NCBI RefSeq assembly: GCF_017873605.1
Contig: NZ_JAGGKI010000020.1
Coordinates: 1-64,000, forward strand
Length of the DNA: 64,000 nt
Source: Paenibacillus lactis
GTDB taxonomy: Bacteria > Bacillota > Bacilli > Paenibacillales > Paenibacillaceae
Direction: 5' to 3'
The translations under genes and the position numbers were made by a program. Below are positions 16,638 through 24,948 of the stretch, piece after piece (position 1 is the stretch's first letter; the number at the start of each line of letters is the position of its first letter). Below the pieces are notes generated by a model. It was not told where the DNA came from, searched no databases, and saw only the letters and a list, made by a program, of their open reading frames with translations.

Positions 16638-18911
16638 TCACCCCTGCAAATTGGTTTTTATTGTCGCCGTTTTGTTCAACAACCGCTCGATTTGTTCTGC
16701 GGGTAAAGGTGGGTAATAATAAAACCCTTGCACTTCATGGCAGCTTTGACTACGCAGGAAATCCAACTGATCCTTGGTTTCTACGCCTTCTGCGATAACA
16801 TCGATGCCAAGCTTATGAGCCATCGCTATGATCGTAGCCACAATGTCCGCGTCATTCGAATCCGTCATAATATTCCTGACAAAGGATTGATCAATCTTCA
16901 GCCGGTCAATCGAAAACAATTTTAAGTAGTAAAGATTGCTATAACCCGTCCCAAAGTCGTCGATGCAAATTTGTATGCCTAGTTCCTTCAGTTTCCCGAG
17001 TACCTCGATCGCAACATCGACATTCATCGTCATCGACTCGGTAATCTCGAGCTCCAGGTATTGGGGATCGATGTGGGTTTCGAGTAAAATCTCTTTGATG
17101 GTGTCTACCAAATTATATCTTGAGAATTGGCGAGAAGAGAGATTGACCGATACGCTCATAGGAGGGAACCCCTTATCCTTCCATATTTGATTCTGAAGGC
17201 ACGCGGTTTTGAGCACCCATTCCCCAAGGGGGACAATGAGTCCTGTTTCCTCGGCGATCGGGATGAACTTAGTTGGAGGGACCAAGCCGAGAGTCGGATG
17301 ATTCCAACGAACGAGCGCCTCGGTACCGATGATGTTCCCAGTCAGAATATCGATTTGGGGCTGGTAATATACCACGAATTCATCTAGGTCTAACGCTTTA
17401 CGGATTGAATGCTCCAAGGTAAGTCTTTCAATACCGCTGCTGTTTGGCACAGGTTTGAAAATGTTATAATTGTTCTTCCCGTCGTCTTTCATCCGGTAAA
17501 GAGCAATGTCGGCATTCTTCATGAGCACCTCGACATTCGTGCCGTCTTGAGGATAGAAGACAACACCGATACTGGCCGTTATATAGAATTCATAGCCGTC
17601 TACCGCAAATGGTTTCTCAAATGCTTTTATAATCTCTTCGGCAACATGAATGGCTTCCGTATGATCCGTAATCTCTTGCAGGAGGATCGTGAATTCATCC
17701 CCGCCCATTCTGGAAACCAGTTGATTCGGAGCATGACAGCAAGTTTTCAGACGTTCGGCAACCAGCTTCAACAGCACATCACCGTTGTTATGACCCAGCG
17801 TGTCATTAATCTTCTTGAAGCTGTCCAGGTCGAGAAACATGACGGCGAAGATACTGTTTTCGTTCACCCCATGCTTCAGGAGCTCATCAATATGCCTGGT
17901 GAAGAATCTTCGATTCGGCAAACCGGTTAAATCGTCATGATAGGCTAAATAATTGATTTGCTTTTGCGTATGATAACGCTCCGTGATATCCCGAAACTGT
18001 GCAAATGCGCCCATGACCTGCATATTCTCATCACGAATAGGGAAGGCGTCAAACAGGCAGACCAGCTCATCTTGGCCCGTCCGAGGGTGCAGCATGAATT
18101 CCATATTTTCGTATTCTTTTCCCGTTTGAAGGACCTCTTTAATGAACTCATTTGTTTTGGCATCCGGAATAGGTTTATTAGTAACATCCTGCTTCTTGGA
18201 ACCCGTTAAAATTTCAGCAAACTTGTTAAACTCGGTTATGTTCCCATCCCGATCCGTAATGATGATGCCGTTTCTTGTTGTTTCGATAACCACCTGGTTC
18301 AATATGTGCAATCGTCTATTTTGCTTTTTCAGCAGGAGCTCTCTTTCGATTGAATCTACGACCGTACTCAGCATCGCCAGCAAAAATGGGTTATGCTGAT
18401 CGATCGTCGTCATAATCGTAATGGTTCCAAGCAGGTTGGAGATATCTGTATATTGGAAGGGGACGGAATAACACGCGGAGGACCACAAAAACTCATAATA
18501 ATGCTCGTCCCCGACAAGCTGAATGGGCTGACGATGATCCAAAACCAAATTAATGCTGTTAGTTCCGGCTTCTTGCTCGTTGAACACGAGGCCAATCTGT
18601 ATGCCCGATTGCTGAACCACACTCTTGATCGCTTCATCCCCGGCCATTTCCAGAATACAGCCATTCTCATCGGAAATCAGGATCAGCAGTGGAATCCCTT
18701 TCATGAGCTCCAACATCTTATGTACAAAAAAATTGATTACCGACAATATTTCTTCGTATTCGGCCCGTTTTAGATTCAAATCGCCTTCTGATAAAAAGGT
18801 CGAAAAAGAGGGAACCCCCCGTGGATCAATACCTAGCTTCTCACATCTCTTTTTAGACTCCGAGATCAAGGATACTTTCGTCAAAGCAATCCCCATCCCC
18901 CTTCGCTCCAT
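16638..18911 (-). CDS. GAF-PAS-GGDEF-EAL cyclic di-GMP signalling protein
   Basis: A protein of about 757 residues combining sensing with c-di-GMP synthesis and breakdown domains. In order: an N-terminal GAF-like domain (about 40-180) resembling the AcoR/SigL-regulator type (EAGTNSINLVLDHRQPIQLV, then ACYSVPF); a PAS domain (about 200-320, NGIIITDRDGNITEFNKFAE); a GGDEF domain (YHDDLTGLPNRR to RMGGDEF near residue 404); an EAL domain (TEALVRWNHP near 530, ITESMTMN, IDDFGTGYSNL, DVIAEGVET). The GGDEF and EAL motifs look intact. The product-inhibition RxxD site before GGDEF is absent (HAPN there). No transmembrane segment is seen. Start is uncertain: ATG 18911 or 18896; GTG 18974 lacks a ribosome site. 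First gene of the operon with a TPP enzyme and CMD-like protein. Confidence 0.88.
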   Translation of the reverse strand: MERRGMGIALTKVSLISESKKRCEKLGIDPRGVPSFSTFLSEGDLNLKRAEYEEILSVINFFVHKMLELMKGIPLLILISDENGCILEMAGDEAIKSVVQQSGIQIGLVFNEQEAGTNSINLVLDHRQPIQLVGDEHYYEFLWSSACYSVPFQYTDISNLLGTITIMTTIDQHNPFLLAMLSTVVDSIERELLLKKQNRRLHILNQVVIETTRNGIIITDRDGNITEFNKFAEILTGSKKQDVTNKPIPDAKTNEFIKEVLQTGKEYENMEFMLHPRTGQDELVCLFDAFPIRDENMQVMGAFAQFRDITERYHTQKQINYLAYHDDLTGLPNRRFFTRHIDELLKHGVNENSIFAVMFLDLDSFKKINDTLGHNNGDVLLKLVAERLKTCCHAPNQLVSRMGGDEFTILLQEITDHTEAIHVAEEIIKAFEKPFAVDGYEFYITASIGVVFYPQDGTNVEVLMKNADIALYRMKDDGKNNYNIFKPVPNSSGIERLTLEHSIRKALDLDEFVVYYQPQIDILTGNIIGTEALVRWNHPTLGLVPPTKFIPIAEETGLIVPLGEWVLKTACLQNQIWKDKGFPPMSVSVNLSSRQFSRYNLVDTIKEILLETHIDPQYLELEITESMTMNVDVAIEVLGKLKELGIQICIDDFGTGYSNLYYLKLFSIDRLKIDQSFVRNIMTDSNDADIVATIIAMAHKLGIDVIAEGVETKDQLDFLRSQSCHEVQGFYYYPPLPAEQIERLLNKTATIKTNLQG

Positions 18912-19124
18912 GAAAATGCAGTAAAATATACTTAGATCATGAGCAATCCTGTTATATATCACATTAGACGACACTTAAAGTTTTTTGTCAAATTATTTCT
19001 GTTAGATTTTGGGTGAAGAAAGTAAATAAATAAAGAGGCGGGGCATTTTGATGATCAATCGAAAATCATTCCGTTGTTATAATAGATTATGAGTTCATAT
19101 TTTTATGAAAGAAGGCAAGGGGAT

Positions 19125-19871
19125 ATGAGGAAATTATTAAGAAAAGTATGCATGGTCGTAATGGGAATATCCATATTAAGCTTATTAGGATGCAGCGAGT
19201 TAAATAAAAAAACTGCCAAAATCATCGAGGAAAGGTTATCCGAAAAATACAATGAATCCTTTGAAGTAAAATACATAGGGGAACGATGGGGGACGAAAAG
19301 CAATAATACAGTAACTACATATGTTAAAGCATTAGATTCAGACATCATGTTTACTGCCGTAATGGATACCTCGGAAAACATCGTTGAAAATTATCCGGAG
19401 ATGCGGTTAATGCATAAATTTGCCTCCGTTTTTAATAAGGCGATTGAAAATCAAGGGCTAGATGCATCTTCGTGGGTCAATATCCATCCGAAACAACCTA
19501 TTGAAGTAACGAAAGATATGACGATTGAAGACTATCTTGAAAAATCGAAAGCAGAGTATATCCATGTTGAAATTGTCATGAGACATGATGAAAGTATTAC
19601 AGCAGAGAAATTAAAAACGATTGTTCAGCAATCCTATGATCAGTTTAACGGCCCTTCGATTTCCGCAACGTATTGGATATTTAATGATGATGAATATATA
19701 AAGGTGAATGAATTTTTAGAGAAAGTAGCAAATATAGATCCTTCTTCTTTAGAAAGTTATAAATATGATCGTACAGTTTTCGTTGAATTAACGGAAAATG
19801 GTTTCGTAGATTCGGATGAAGATATTAATAAAAGGCTGGAAGGAGGGGGGGACTATAATAGCCTTCATTGA
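19125..19871 (+). CDS. Putative lipoprotein, AT-rich gene
   Basis: A 248-residue protein of unknown function. The N-terminus is a lipoprotein signal: basic MRKLLRKV, hydrophobic core, and the lipobox LSLLGC with the acylated Cys near residue 24, so it should be anchored on the outer membrane face. The rest is hydrophilic and charged without a motif I recognise. ATG 19125 is preferred because AAGGGGA lies right before it and the signal starts there; an upstream ATG at 19089 would add a hydrophilic extension. Its AT content is much higher than that of its neighbours, which suggests transfer from an AT-rich Bacillus-like donor. Confidence 0.7.
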   Translation: MRKLLRKVCMVVMGISILSLLGCSELNKKTAKIIEERLSEKYNESFEVKYIGERWGTKSNNTVTTYVKALDSDIMFTAVMDTSENIVENYPEMRLMHKFASVFNKAIENQGLDASSWVNIHPKQPIEVTKDMTIEDYLEKSKAEYIHVEIVMRHDESITAEKLKTIVQQSYDQFNGPSISATYWIFNDDEYIKVNEFLEKVANIDPSSLESYKYDRTVFVELTENGFVDSDEDINKRLEGGGDYNSLH

Positions 19872-19904
19872 TTACGAAAAAATGACCGATATCGCTAATC
19901 AATA

Positions 19905-19947
19905 AAAAAGGATGCAGCGCTTACTAGGGAAACGCTGCATCCTTTTA
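19905..19947 (+). terminator. Terminator after the lipoprotein gene
   Basis: AAAAGGATGCAGCG pairs with CGCTGCATCCTTTT around a 13-base loop, then ATTT. Confidence 0.85.
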
Positions 19948-20041
19948 TTTGGGGACAACGGAGACTTAAGACTTGGTCAGGTTTTAAGATGCTCCCGCAT
20001 AGAAGACCGTTTAGATGAGCGGTACTAGATCTACCGCTTGA

Positions 20042-20851
20042 CTAAGCCAAAGCACCAGCAAAAGCGCCGAGCGTCTTTTTGCATGCCGAGAAGGATTGCA
20101 GCTCAATGCAAATCCGTGGCACCGCATTTCTGTCCGCTTCCTGGTTACGTATAATCCAGACCCCTTCATTAGAAGGAAGTATAAACAAAATATCCTCGAT
20201 TGCCGTCTGATTTCCGCTGCCAATTCTTATGGTGCTTAGATTGTCCATGGTACGGGCATTTTTTTGAAAATCCTGCTGCCATTTTGCAATCAGCTGCTGC
20301 TGGCCGGATGAAAGCTCGTCATTGAGAGGAGAGGCAGGGGATTCACCTGAAGTCAGCCGATTCCACAATTCTTCCGTGATCACAGCCTTGGATTCGGATA
20401 AAGTCAGCCCTTCGGCTTTCGAAGGCTTCACTCCATAGAAATGTGCTAGCTCTTCTTCCCAATCCGCCGGCTCTGTCCAGGTAAGAAAATGAAGTGTATG
20501 ATTGTCAGACAAGTGGTACAAATACCGCTGCTGCAGTTCATGGATCGTGAGTACTTTGCTGGCATTCCGATCGGTAATCCCTCTTAGCATATAATTGCTG
20601 TGCAGCAAATGCTGAATCATTTGCGTAATTTCGGAAGTGAAACGAACCTCTCCATTCTCCTCATCCATCGATTCTATAAAACCTTTGGACATCAAGCTAT
20701 GTGTAGCTGCCTGAAATAGAAGCTCCCATTTGTCTTCAGACAGATCTCCATAGTATGCCTTCATAAGTCCTGCAGCCATTTCCTCCCCTTGATGAACGGC
20801 CAAGGCGTATCCCAGCTCTTCTAATGAAAATACAAAGGTATGCTCGCTCAT
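20042..20851 (-). CDS. Hypothetical protein in WXG100 module
   Basis: A 269-residue soluble protein, not recognised by family. The start VFSLEELGYALAVHQGEEMAAGL and the general length and layout recall EspG-like chaperone or ESX-associated proteins, but the resemblance is weak. The C-terminal half has strand-rich text (DILFILPSNEGVWIIRNQE). GGAGG lies 10 bases before the ATG. It is the third gene of a minus-strand module whose first gene encodes a WXG100-type protein; 24 bases separate it from the membrane protein gene. A role as chaperone, immunity or regulatory partner is inference. Confidence 0.6.
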   Translation of the reverse strand: MSEHTFVFSLEELGYALAVHQGEEMAAGLMKAYYGDLSEDKWELLFQAATHSLMSKGFIESMDEENGEVRFTSEITQMIQHLLHSNYMLRGITDRNASKVLTIHELQQRYLYHLSDNHTLHFLTWTEPADWEEELAHFYGVKPSKAEGLTLSESKAVITEELWNRLTSGESPASPLNDELSSGQQQLIAKWQQDFQKNARTMDNLSTIRIGSGNQTAIEDILFILPSNEGVWIIRNQEADRNAVPRICIELQSFSACKKTLGAFAGALA

Positions 20852-20875
20852 GTAAGCAAATCCTCCAGTACAGAT

Positions 20876-21349
20876 CTATTTCGTTTCCTTTCCGTTACGG
20901 CTGATCAGCCCCCGCAGGCGCTTCATGACAGACTGAATTTCGGAATCGGTCAACAAATAATACGTATTCACAGTCCAGGTCTCCCTGTTCTTCAAATGAA
21001 AAATCAGCACGGGCAATTTCGGAAGCAGCCACTTTCGAATGGAAGGGCCGCTGTAGCTGATGCTTGTAATCTCCGCCCAGGATACGGTCCGCGTACCGTC
21101 CGAAATGGAATGTTGATCGTAGGTGAGCAGCTTCGTGTCTGATTTCAGCGCCTTGGGTAAGCTGACAACCAAATATCCTCCAAAGAACGGAATCCCGATT
21201 ATAGCTGATGTGATACAAAAAAACTTGCGAATAAAGGAAGTATCCATAAAAAAAGCCGCGTACAGCAGAAACAGGCAGGCCAGCACAAACAGTAAACTGC
21301 CAAGGGATTTCCCCCATGCTACGGATTTCCGATAAGTTATTGCGTTCAT
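20876..21349 (-). CDS. Two-helix membrane protein with a PH-like domain, STM3941-like
   Basis: A 157-residue protein with two N-terminal transmembrane helices (about 13-33 and 39-63: LGSLLFVLACLFLLYAAFF and ITSAIIGIPFFGGYLVVSL), then a cytoplasmic domain of about 85 residues with WAEITSISYSGPSIRKW, a pattern typical of PH-like or STM3941-type domains. AGGAAGG precedes the ATG. It sits between the WXG100 gene (20 bases upstream) and the hypothetical gene (24 bases downstream), so the three are one operon. Function unknown; its position allows an immunity or secretion-partner role. Confidence 0.65.
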   Translation of the reverse strand: MNAITYRKSVAWGKSLGSLLFVLACLFLLYAAFFMDTSFIRKFFCITSAIIGIPFFGGYLVVSLPKALKSDTKLLTYDQHSISDGTRTVSWAEITSISYSGPSIRKWLLPKLPVLIFHLKNRETWTVNTYYLLTDSEIQSVMKRLRGLISRNGKETK

Positions 21350-21369
21350 GATTTAGCGCCTTCCTGAAA

Positions 21370-22401
21370 TTATTTGAACAGTCCGCTAATCCAGCGAACT
21401 CCCTTTTCGACCACTTTAGCCGCGCCATCACCGACAAAGGCTCCAACCGTACCGCCTACATAGGAACCGATAGCCGCACCGACCGGACCGCCAATCATTG
21501 CACCGACGGCTCCGCCTGCTACAGCGCCGCCATAGGTCGCGGCTGTTTTTACAACAACGTTGGATGCGGCTACAGCTACTTCTTCCCCGTTGAGTTTGCC
21601 TTCACGATACTTGCTGACAAGACCGGAAGCCTCGCCGATCACATTAAAGGTTGCGTTAATCGGGAATATCTTTTTGGCGATCATCCCAGGGATTTTCTTG
21701 GTCTCGATCCCGTACCTGCCTTTTTCGACACCGGCTATAACCTGTCTGGTCCATTGAGGAAAGTTCTTGGCTTGACTGAAGCCTAGCCCAAAATTGAGAC
21801 CGAATTTGCTAGCGACTCTATCAAAGCCTTTGATGCCCTTCATAATGAAGCCCGGGTTCACGATCTGGCGATTGATGCCTCTTGCTAGGTTCTTCAAGAA
21901 CGTATTGTTGCCTTTGCCTTTAACCCATGGCGCATTATGAATTTTAGCTCGGGACGGATTTCGGGGATCTACCCTGAACCGTACCGTATTAGTTAAGACT
22001 AAGGAAGCGCCGACAGAGCTGTAAAGGAGAGTTCCCCACTTCTCCAAATTATCTCTCACTTGCAGCGTGTTGTTTAATACGTCCTGGGTTTGATCAATCG
22101 GATCGGCGGCCGTCCTTGCCTGTAACGAAGTTTGAGTGGAGTCGGCCTCCGTAAAGCGGTTGACTATGGTATGTAATTCCGTGCTGACCGAGCCCACCGC
22201 TGCCGTGAAGCTATCCATTTGTTGGCGGGCCAGTTGGAAGTTTTGATAGAATTGTTGCCTTGTCGTACCTTCCCAACCGCTTTCAAGGATTTGGATCTGC
22301 TGGGTAAGGTGGCTGCAAATTTGCACCCCGATTTCCCGAGCCTGTGCAAATTGTCGGGATATCTCCATAAGTCTTTCCGGAGGAACTAATATTTTGCTCA
22401 C
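21370..22401 (-). CDS. WXG100-type protein with glycine-zipper C-terminus (candidate type VII effector)
   Basis: A protein of about 343 residues. The first 100 residues form a WXG100-like helical hairpin with the turn ESGWEGTTRQQFY (W-x-G) near residue 45. A middle part (about 125-255) is basic and unclassified. The C-terminal 60 residues are a glycine zipper (GGAVAGGAVGAMIGG and GSYVGGTVGAFVG), a pattern found in membrane-inserting toxins. There is no signal peptide, so export would be by a type VII (ESX/Yuk) system; no secretion-machine gene is in the window. GTG 22401 is preferred because GAGG lies 8 bases before it. A promoter precedes it. Effector activity is inference. Confidence 0.72.
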   Translation of the reverse strand: MSKILVPPERLMEISRQFAQAREIGVQICSHLTQQIQILESGWEGTTRQQFYQNFQLARQQMDSFTAAVGSVSTELHTIVNRFTEADSTQTSLQARTAADPIDQTQDVLNNTLQVRDNLEKWGTLLYSSVGASLVLTNTVRFRVDPRNPSRAKIHNAPWVKGKGNNTFLKNLARGINRQIVNPGFIMKGIKGFDRVASKFGLNFGLGFSQAKNFPQWTRQVIAGVEKGRYGIETKKIPGMIAKKIFPINATFNVIGEASGLVSKYREGKLNGEEVAVAASNVVVKTAATYGGAVAGGAVGAMIGGPVGAAIGSYVGGTVGAFVGDGAAKVVEKGVRWISGLFK

Positions 22402-22437
22402 GGCACTCACCTCAACAATGTACAGATTAATGTAATT

Positions 22438-22466
22438 ATTGTAGTAAAGGTCATCCGTCTACACAA
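22438..22466 (-). promoter_or_regulatory. Candidate sigma-A promoter of the WXG100 module
   Basis: On the minus strand TTGTGT, 17 bases, TACAAT, ending about 37 bases before the GTG start. Confidence 0.6.
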
Positions 22467-22531
22467 AAGGAACAAGTAACAGAATAGTAAAAAAATCGCT
22501 AGGTCCTTGGAACCATTTCCCTTTTCGCGGA

Positions 22532-22935
22532 TTATTTATAAGCCAAGCGACAAACAGCCTTATCTTGAGCCAGCGCATAAGCGAGCGTTAATGGACCCAG
22601 TCGCCCCGCAGACATCGTGACACTTACAATGACGATATATCCGAGTCCGCAATAACAAAAAGCAAGACAATCGTTATGTTGACGACAGGATCGCCGACAA
22701 AGGAAGAGAGACTGTCCGACCAAAAGGAACCGGCGTTGTTGAAGGCAGAGACGGAATGGAAAAGTCCATAATAGAGTGCTTGTACCCAGCCGATCTCATG
22801 CCATCGAATGGCGAGGAGAATCGTTCCGAGCGTTTCAAAGGCAAATGAGATCAGCACCTTATACAGGGATAGTTTGACCAGTCCCTGTGACGATGTAGAG
22901 TGTGTCGTTTGATGAACATTTCGATTTTGCTGGGA
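22532..22935 (-). pseudogene. ktrB: Remnant of a KtrB/TrkH potassium channel subunit gene
   Basis: Pieces of a KtrB-like protein lie in two frames: LVKLSLYKVLISFAFETLGT, ALYYGLFHSVSAFNNAGSF and DPVVNITIVLLFVI in one, then GLGYIVIVSVTMSAGRLGP and LTLAYALA in another. GLFHSVSAFNNAG and GRLGPLTLA are conserved KtrB/TrkH segments from the middle and the end of the protein. About 200 residues between them are missing, the N-terminal half is missing, and at least one frameshift is needed. The gene is therefore broken. It lies directly downstream of the USP-domain gene and a c-di-AMP riboswitch fragment, both potassium-linked. Confidence 0.75.
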
Positions 22936-22959
22936 GCGGATCGTTGGGTTGTTGCTTTA

Positions 22960-23646
22960 CTATCCGTAATCCTTCTCATGGCCAAGGGGGGGTGATGCTT
23001 GACTTAGGAAAAACGAGGTGTCTACGACTTTCCCTTGACTTACCTTTAAATACTTGAATTCCCGATCGGTTTGTATACGCAACAAACCGGTTTCGAAATC
23101 CGTATTCAGTTCCTTGAAGAACAGCCCCTCCGCGACAACGTCGCCTTCGTCTTCACCTTTACGGATCAAATATAGTCCATCTTTGCTGACAACCGCAACC
23201 GGAATTCCACGCTCGTGAGTCTCCACGATGTGTTGATCCATTCGCTGCACAGCCACGATGTGCAGATCCGTCTCGCCGATTCGATTGAGCAGCTCATTGA
23301 CGAATGAACCTTGTGTGATTTCCTGCCACCGTGTTTGGCCGGATTGTCCGATGATCAGCTGCGTTATCTGATAATGCTTGGCGGTCTCGGCGATGATGTC
23401 CGAAGCTTTATGACGATTATCATTAGGCTTGGTGATGAACGAAGCTCCATATTCATCACAGATGGTTTGCCAAAGGGCCATAAACTTTTCTTGCTCCAGA
23501 TCGAGTTCATCCACAGCCGAGGGAATGACGCTCATCACATAGAGGGGACATTGCAGTAGTCTGGCGAGCTCGCCTCCTCTCCGAATCAGCCGTTCGCCGT
23601 TCGGCCCGTAGTAAACACACACCATAATTTTTTCATGATGTATCAT
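22960..23646 (-). CDS. KdpD-like universal-stress-domain protein
   Basis: A 228-residue soluble protein. The N-terminal 125 residues form a universal stress (USP) domain of the type found in the KdpD sensor: KIMVCVYYGPNGERLIRRG, CPLYVMSVIPS, AKHYQITQLIIGQSGQTRW, then LHIVAV. The C-terminal part (about 145-228) is unclassified. No histidine kinase part is present. ATG 23646 is chosen because the USP domain begins there and AAAGGAG lies 11 bases upstream. It follows a ydaO-type riboswitch fragment and terminator and precedes a ktrB pseudogene, so it is probably a survivor of a potassium uptake locus. A potassium-sensing role is inference. Confidence 0.72.
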   Translation of the reverse strand: MIHHEKIMVCVYYGPNGERLIRRGGELARLLQCPLYVMSVIPSAVDELDLEQEKFMALWQTICDEYGASFITKPNDNRHKASDIIAETAKHYQITQLIIGQSGQTRWQEITQGSFVNELLNRIGETDLHIVAVQRMDQHIVETHERGIPVAVVSKDGLYLIRKGEDEGDVVAEGLFFKELNTDFETGLLRIQTDREFKYLKVSQGKVVDTSFFLSQASPPLGHEKDYG

Positions 23647-23696
23647 GAATGCATCTGCTCCTTTCTGATCAAGCGGCTTGAGTCTTCTGAACCCAA

Positions 23697-23738
23697 GGAA
23701 AAAAGCCCGGTAGCAGAGACAATCTGCTTCCAGGCTTT
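23697..23738 (-). terminator. Terminator between riboswitch fragment and USP gene (expression platform)
   Basis: On the minus strand AAAGCCTGGAAGCAGA pairs with TCTGCTACCGGGCTTT, then TTTTTCC. It ends about 50 bases before the gene start and would be the off-switch of a c-di-AMP riboswitch. Confidence 0.8.
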
Positions 23739-23773
23739 GGACTGTGTTCCGAATAAACAAGTCAAAGTTGCAC

Positions 23774-23835
23774 GGGCGTTATCTCTTGAGACGCTGACGA
23801 GGTTAGCTGTCGGATTCGGGTCTGAGAGTCCTCGA
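23774..23835 (-). ncRNA. c-di-AMP (ydaO-yuaA) riboswitch, 3' half only
   Basis: The minus strand reads ACCCGAATCCGACAGCTAAC then CTCGTCAGCG, the highly conserved 3' half of the ydaO-yuaA riboswitch. The 5' half with its GGGGAACC- and GGGGTGAA-type elements is not found in the next 200 bases. As it stands the aptamer looks truncated and should not bind ligand normally. The ydaO class senses c-di-AMP, made by CdaA elsewhere in this window, and often controls potassium transporters. Confidence 0.75.
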
Positions 23836-24046
23836 AGTGTCATATGAGATTATTGAAACGATGCAGCTTAATCTATACTTAGGTATTCTACGCGGATGGG
23901 CAACGAAAGGTTTCTTGCGAATTTTTCTTTTAAGGGAGATGCCTTTTGGAGAGCGGTATATAGGATTTGGAGGGAAGGCATGCATAAGATGGTTACTCGT
24001 TGTCCAAAACATAAGGGAACCATTGAACGATTGAGGAGACAAGCGT

Positions 24047-24661
24047 ATGAATGAGCTATGGAATGAGATATGGAAATCCCTTGTTTTAATTATTTTTGGG
24101 ATGCTGGTGCTCCGAATATCCGGCCGAAAATCGATCTCCCAAATGACCGTACCCACAACCATTACGATGATTTCGATCGGAACGATCATCGTACAACCGA
24201 TCGCCGAAGAAAATTTAGTTCTGACCTTTGCAGCGGCCCTGGTCTTTATTCTGGTTCTCATCCTGGTCGAATTTATGCAAGTGCGTTGGAGCCGTTTTGA
24301 GAGGTGGATAAAGGGACCCGCCATTATCGTGATACAGGATGGTCAGCTTGAATTGCAGAATATGAAGAAGCTGAGGTTAACCGTGGATGCGCTTGAGATG
24401 AAATTGCGGCAGCAAGGGATATCCAAACGAAGTGATGTGAAGACCGCAACGATCGAGCCCAACGGACTGCTTGGTTATGAACTGCAGGATTCCGCAAAGC
24501 CGGTAACCTTGTCACAGTTGGAGGATTTGCTCTCCCAATACTTTACCGGAGCAGGTACAGGACATCCGGCTGTTGAGCCGAAGCCCTCTGATCCGGAGGT
24601 TAATTTGTTTAGTGAAATCAAGATAGGAGACGAGCACGTAAATAAAAAGCGGCTTCAATAA
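24047..24661 (+). CDS. DUF421 (YetF-like) membrane protein
   Basis: A 204-residue protein of the DUF421/YetF family. Three N-terminal transmembrane segments cover residues about 8-80 (SLVLIIFGMLVLRISGRKS, MISIGTIIVQPIAEE, FAAALVFILVLILVEFMQV). The cytoplasmic domain follows with GPAIIVIQDGQL near 88, MKKLRLTVDALEMKLRQQGI and DVKTATIEPNGLLGYEL, all typical. Function of the family is poorly known; in Bacillus it is linked to sporulation or membrane. GAGGAG precedes the ATG. It is divergent from the USP gene and stands alone. Confidence 0.88.
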   Translation: MNELWNEIWKSLVLIIFGMLVLRISGRKSISQMTVPTTITMISIGTIIVQPIAEENLVLTFAAALVFILVLILVEFMQVRWSRFERWIKGPAIIVIQDGQLELQNMKKLRLTVDALEMKLRQQGISKRSDVKTATIEPNGLLGYELQDSAKPVTLSQLEDLLSQYFTGAGTGHPAVEPKPSDPEVNLFSEIKIGDEHVNKKRLQ

Positions 24662-24679
24662 AAGTCATTCCCTACTTGA

Positions 24680-24738
24680 TATGCTCCCCTTACGGTAGAC
24701 AGGTAAATAATAGCCTGTTTTCGAGAGGGGAGCATTTT
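24680..24738 (+). repeat. Inverted repeat (terminator-like or insertion-sequence end)
   Basis: ATGCTCCCCT pairs with AGGGGAGCAT across 38 bases, with an inner ACAGG/CCTGT. It is 20 bases after the DUF421 stop, so it can end that transcript; it also looks like the left end of an IS3-type element. Confidence 0.55.
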
Positions 24739-24902
24739 GTCCAGAATAGAACAAAGTGCTTCAGAGAAATATGCCATTATTCAAGAAATCAGCTTGAGGA
24801 ATATTGGGGTTAAAGCTCGTTTGACCGCTTTCGTTTGCCAAGAGGAGAAGAAGCAGGAGGGCCGCAAGAATGGCTTAAGCTTAAGCCTAATGCGGCTCTA
24901 CT
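24738..24902 (+). pseudogene. IS3-family OrfA remnant
   Basis: Starting at TTG 24738, one frame reads SRIEQSASEKYAIIQEIS then RNIGVKARL, close to the helix-turn-helix N-terminus of IS3-family OrfA proteins; the similarity stops after about 35 codons, and a TGA follows at about 24900. No OrfB is present. It marks a decayed insertion next to the AT-rich efflux cassette. Confidence 0.5.
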
Positions 24903-24948
24903 GATTCATTTTGTAAAAACCCATAATAAATAGAGAGGAAGAGCACAA

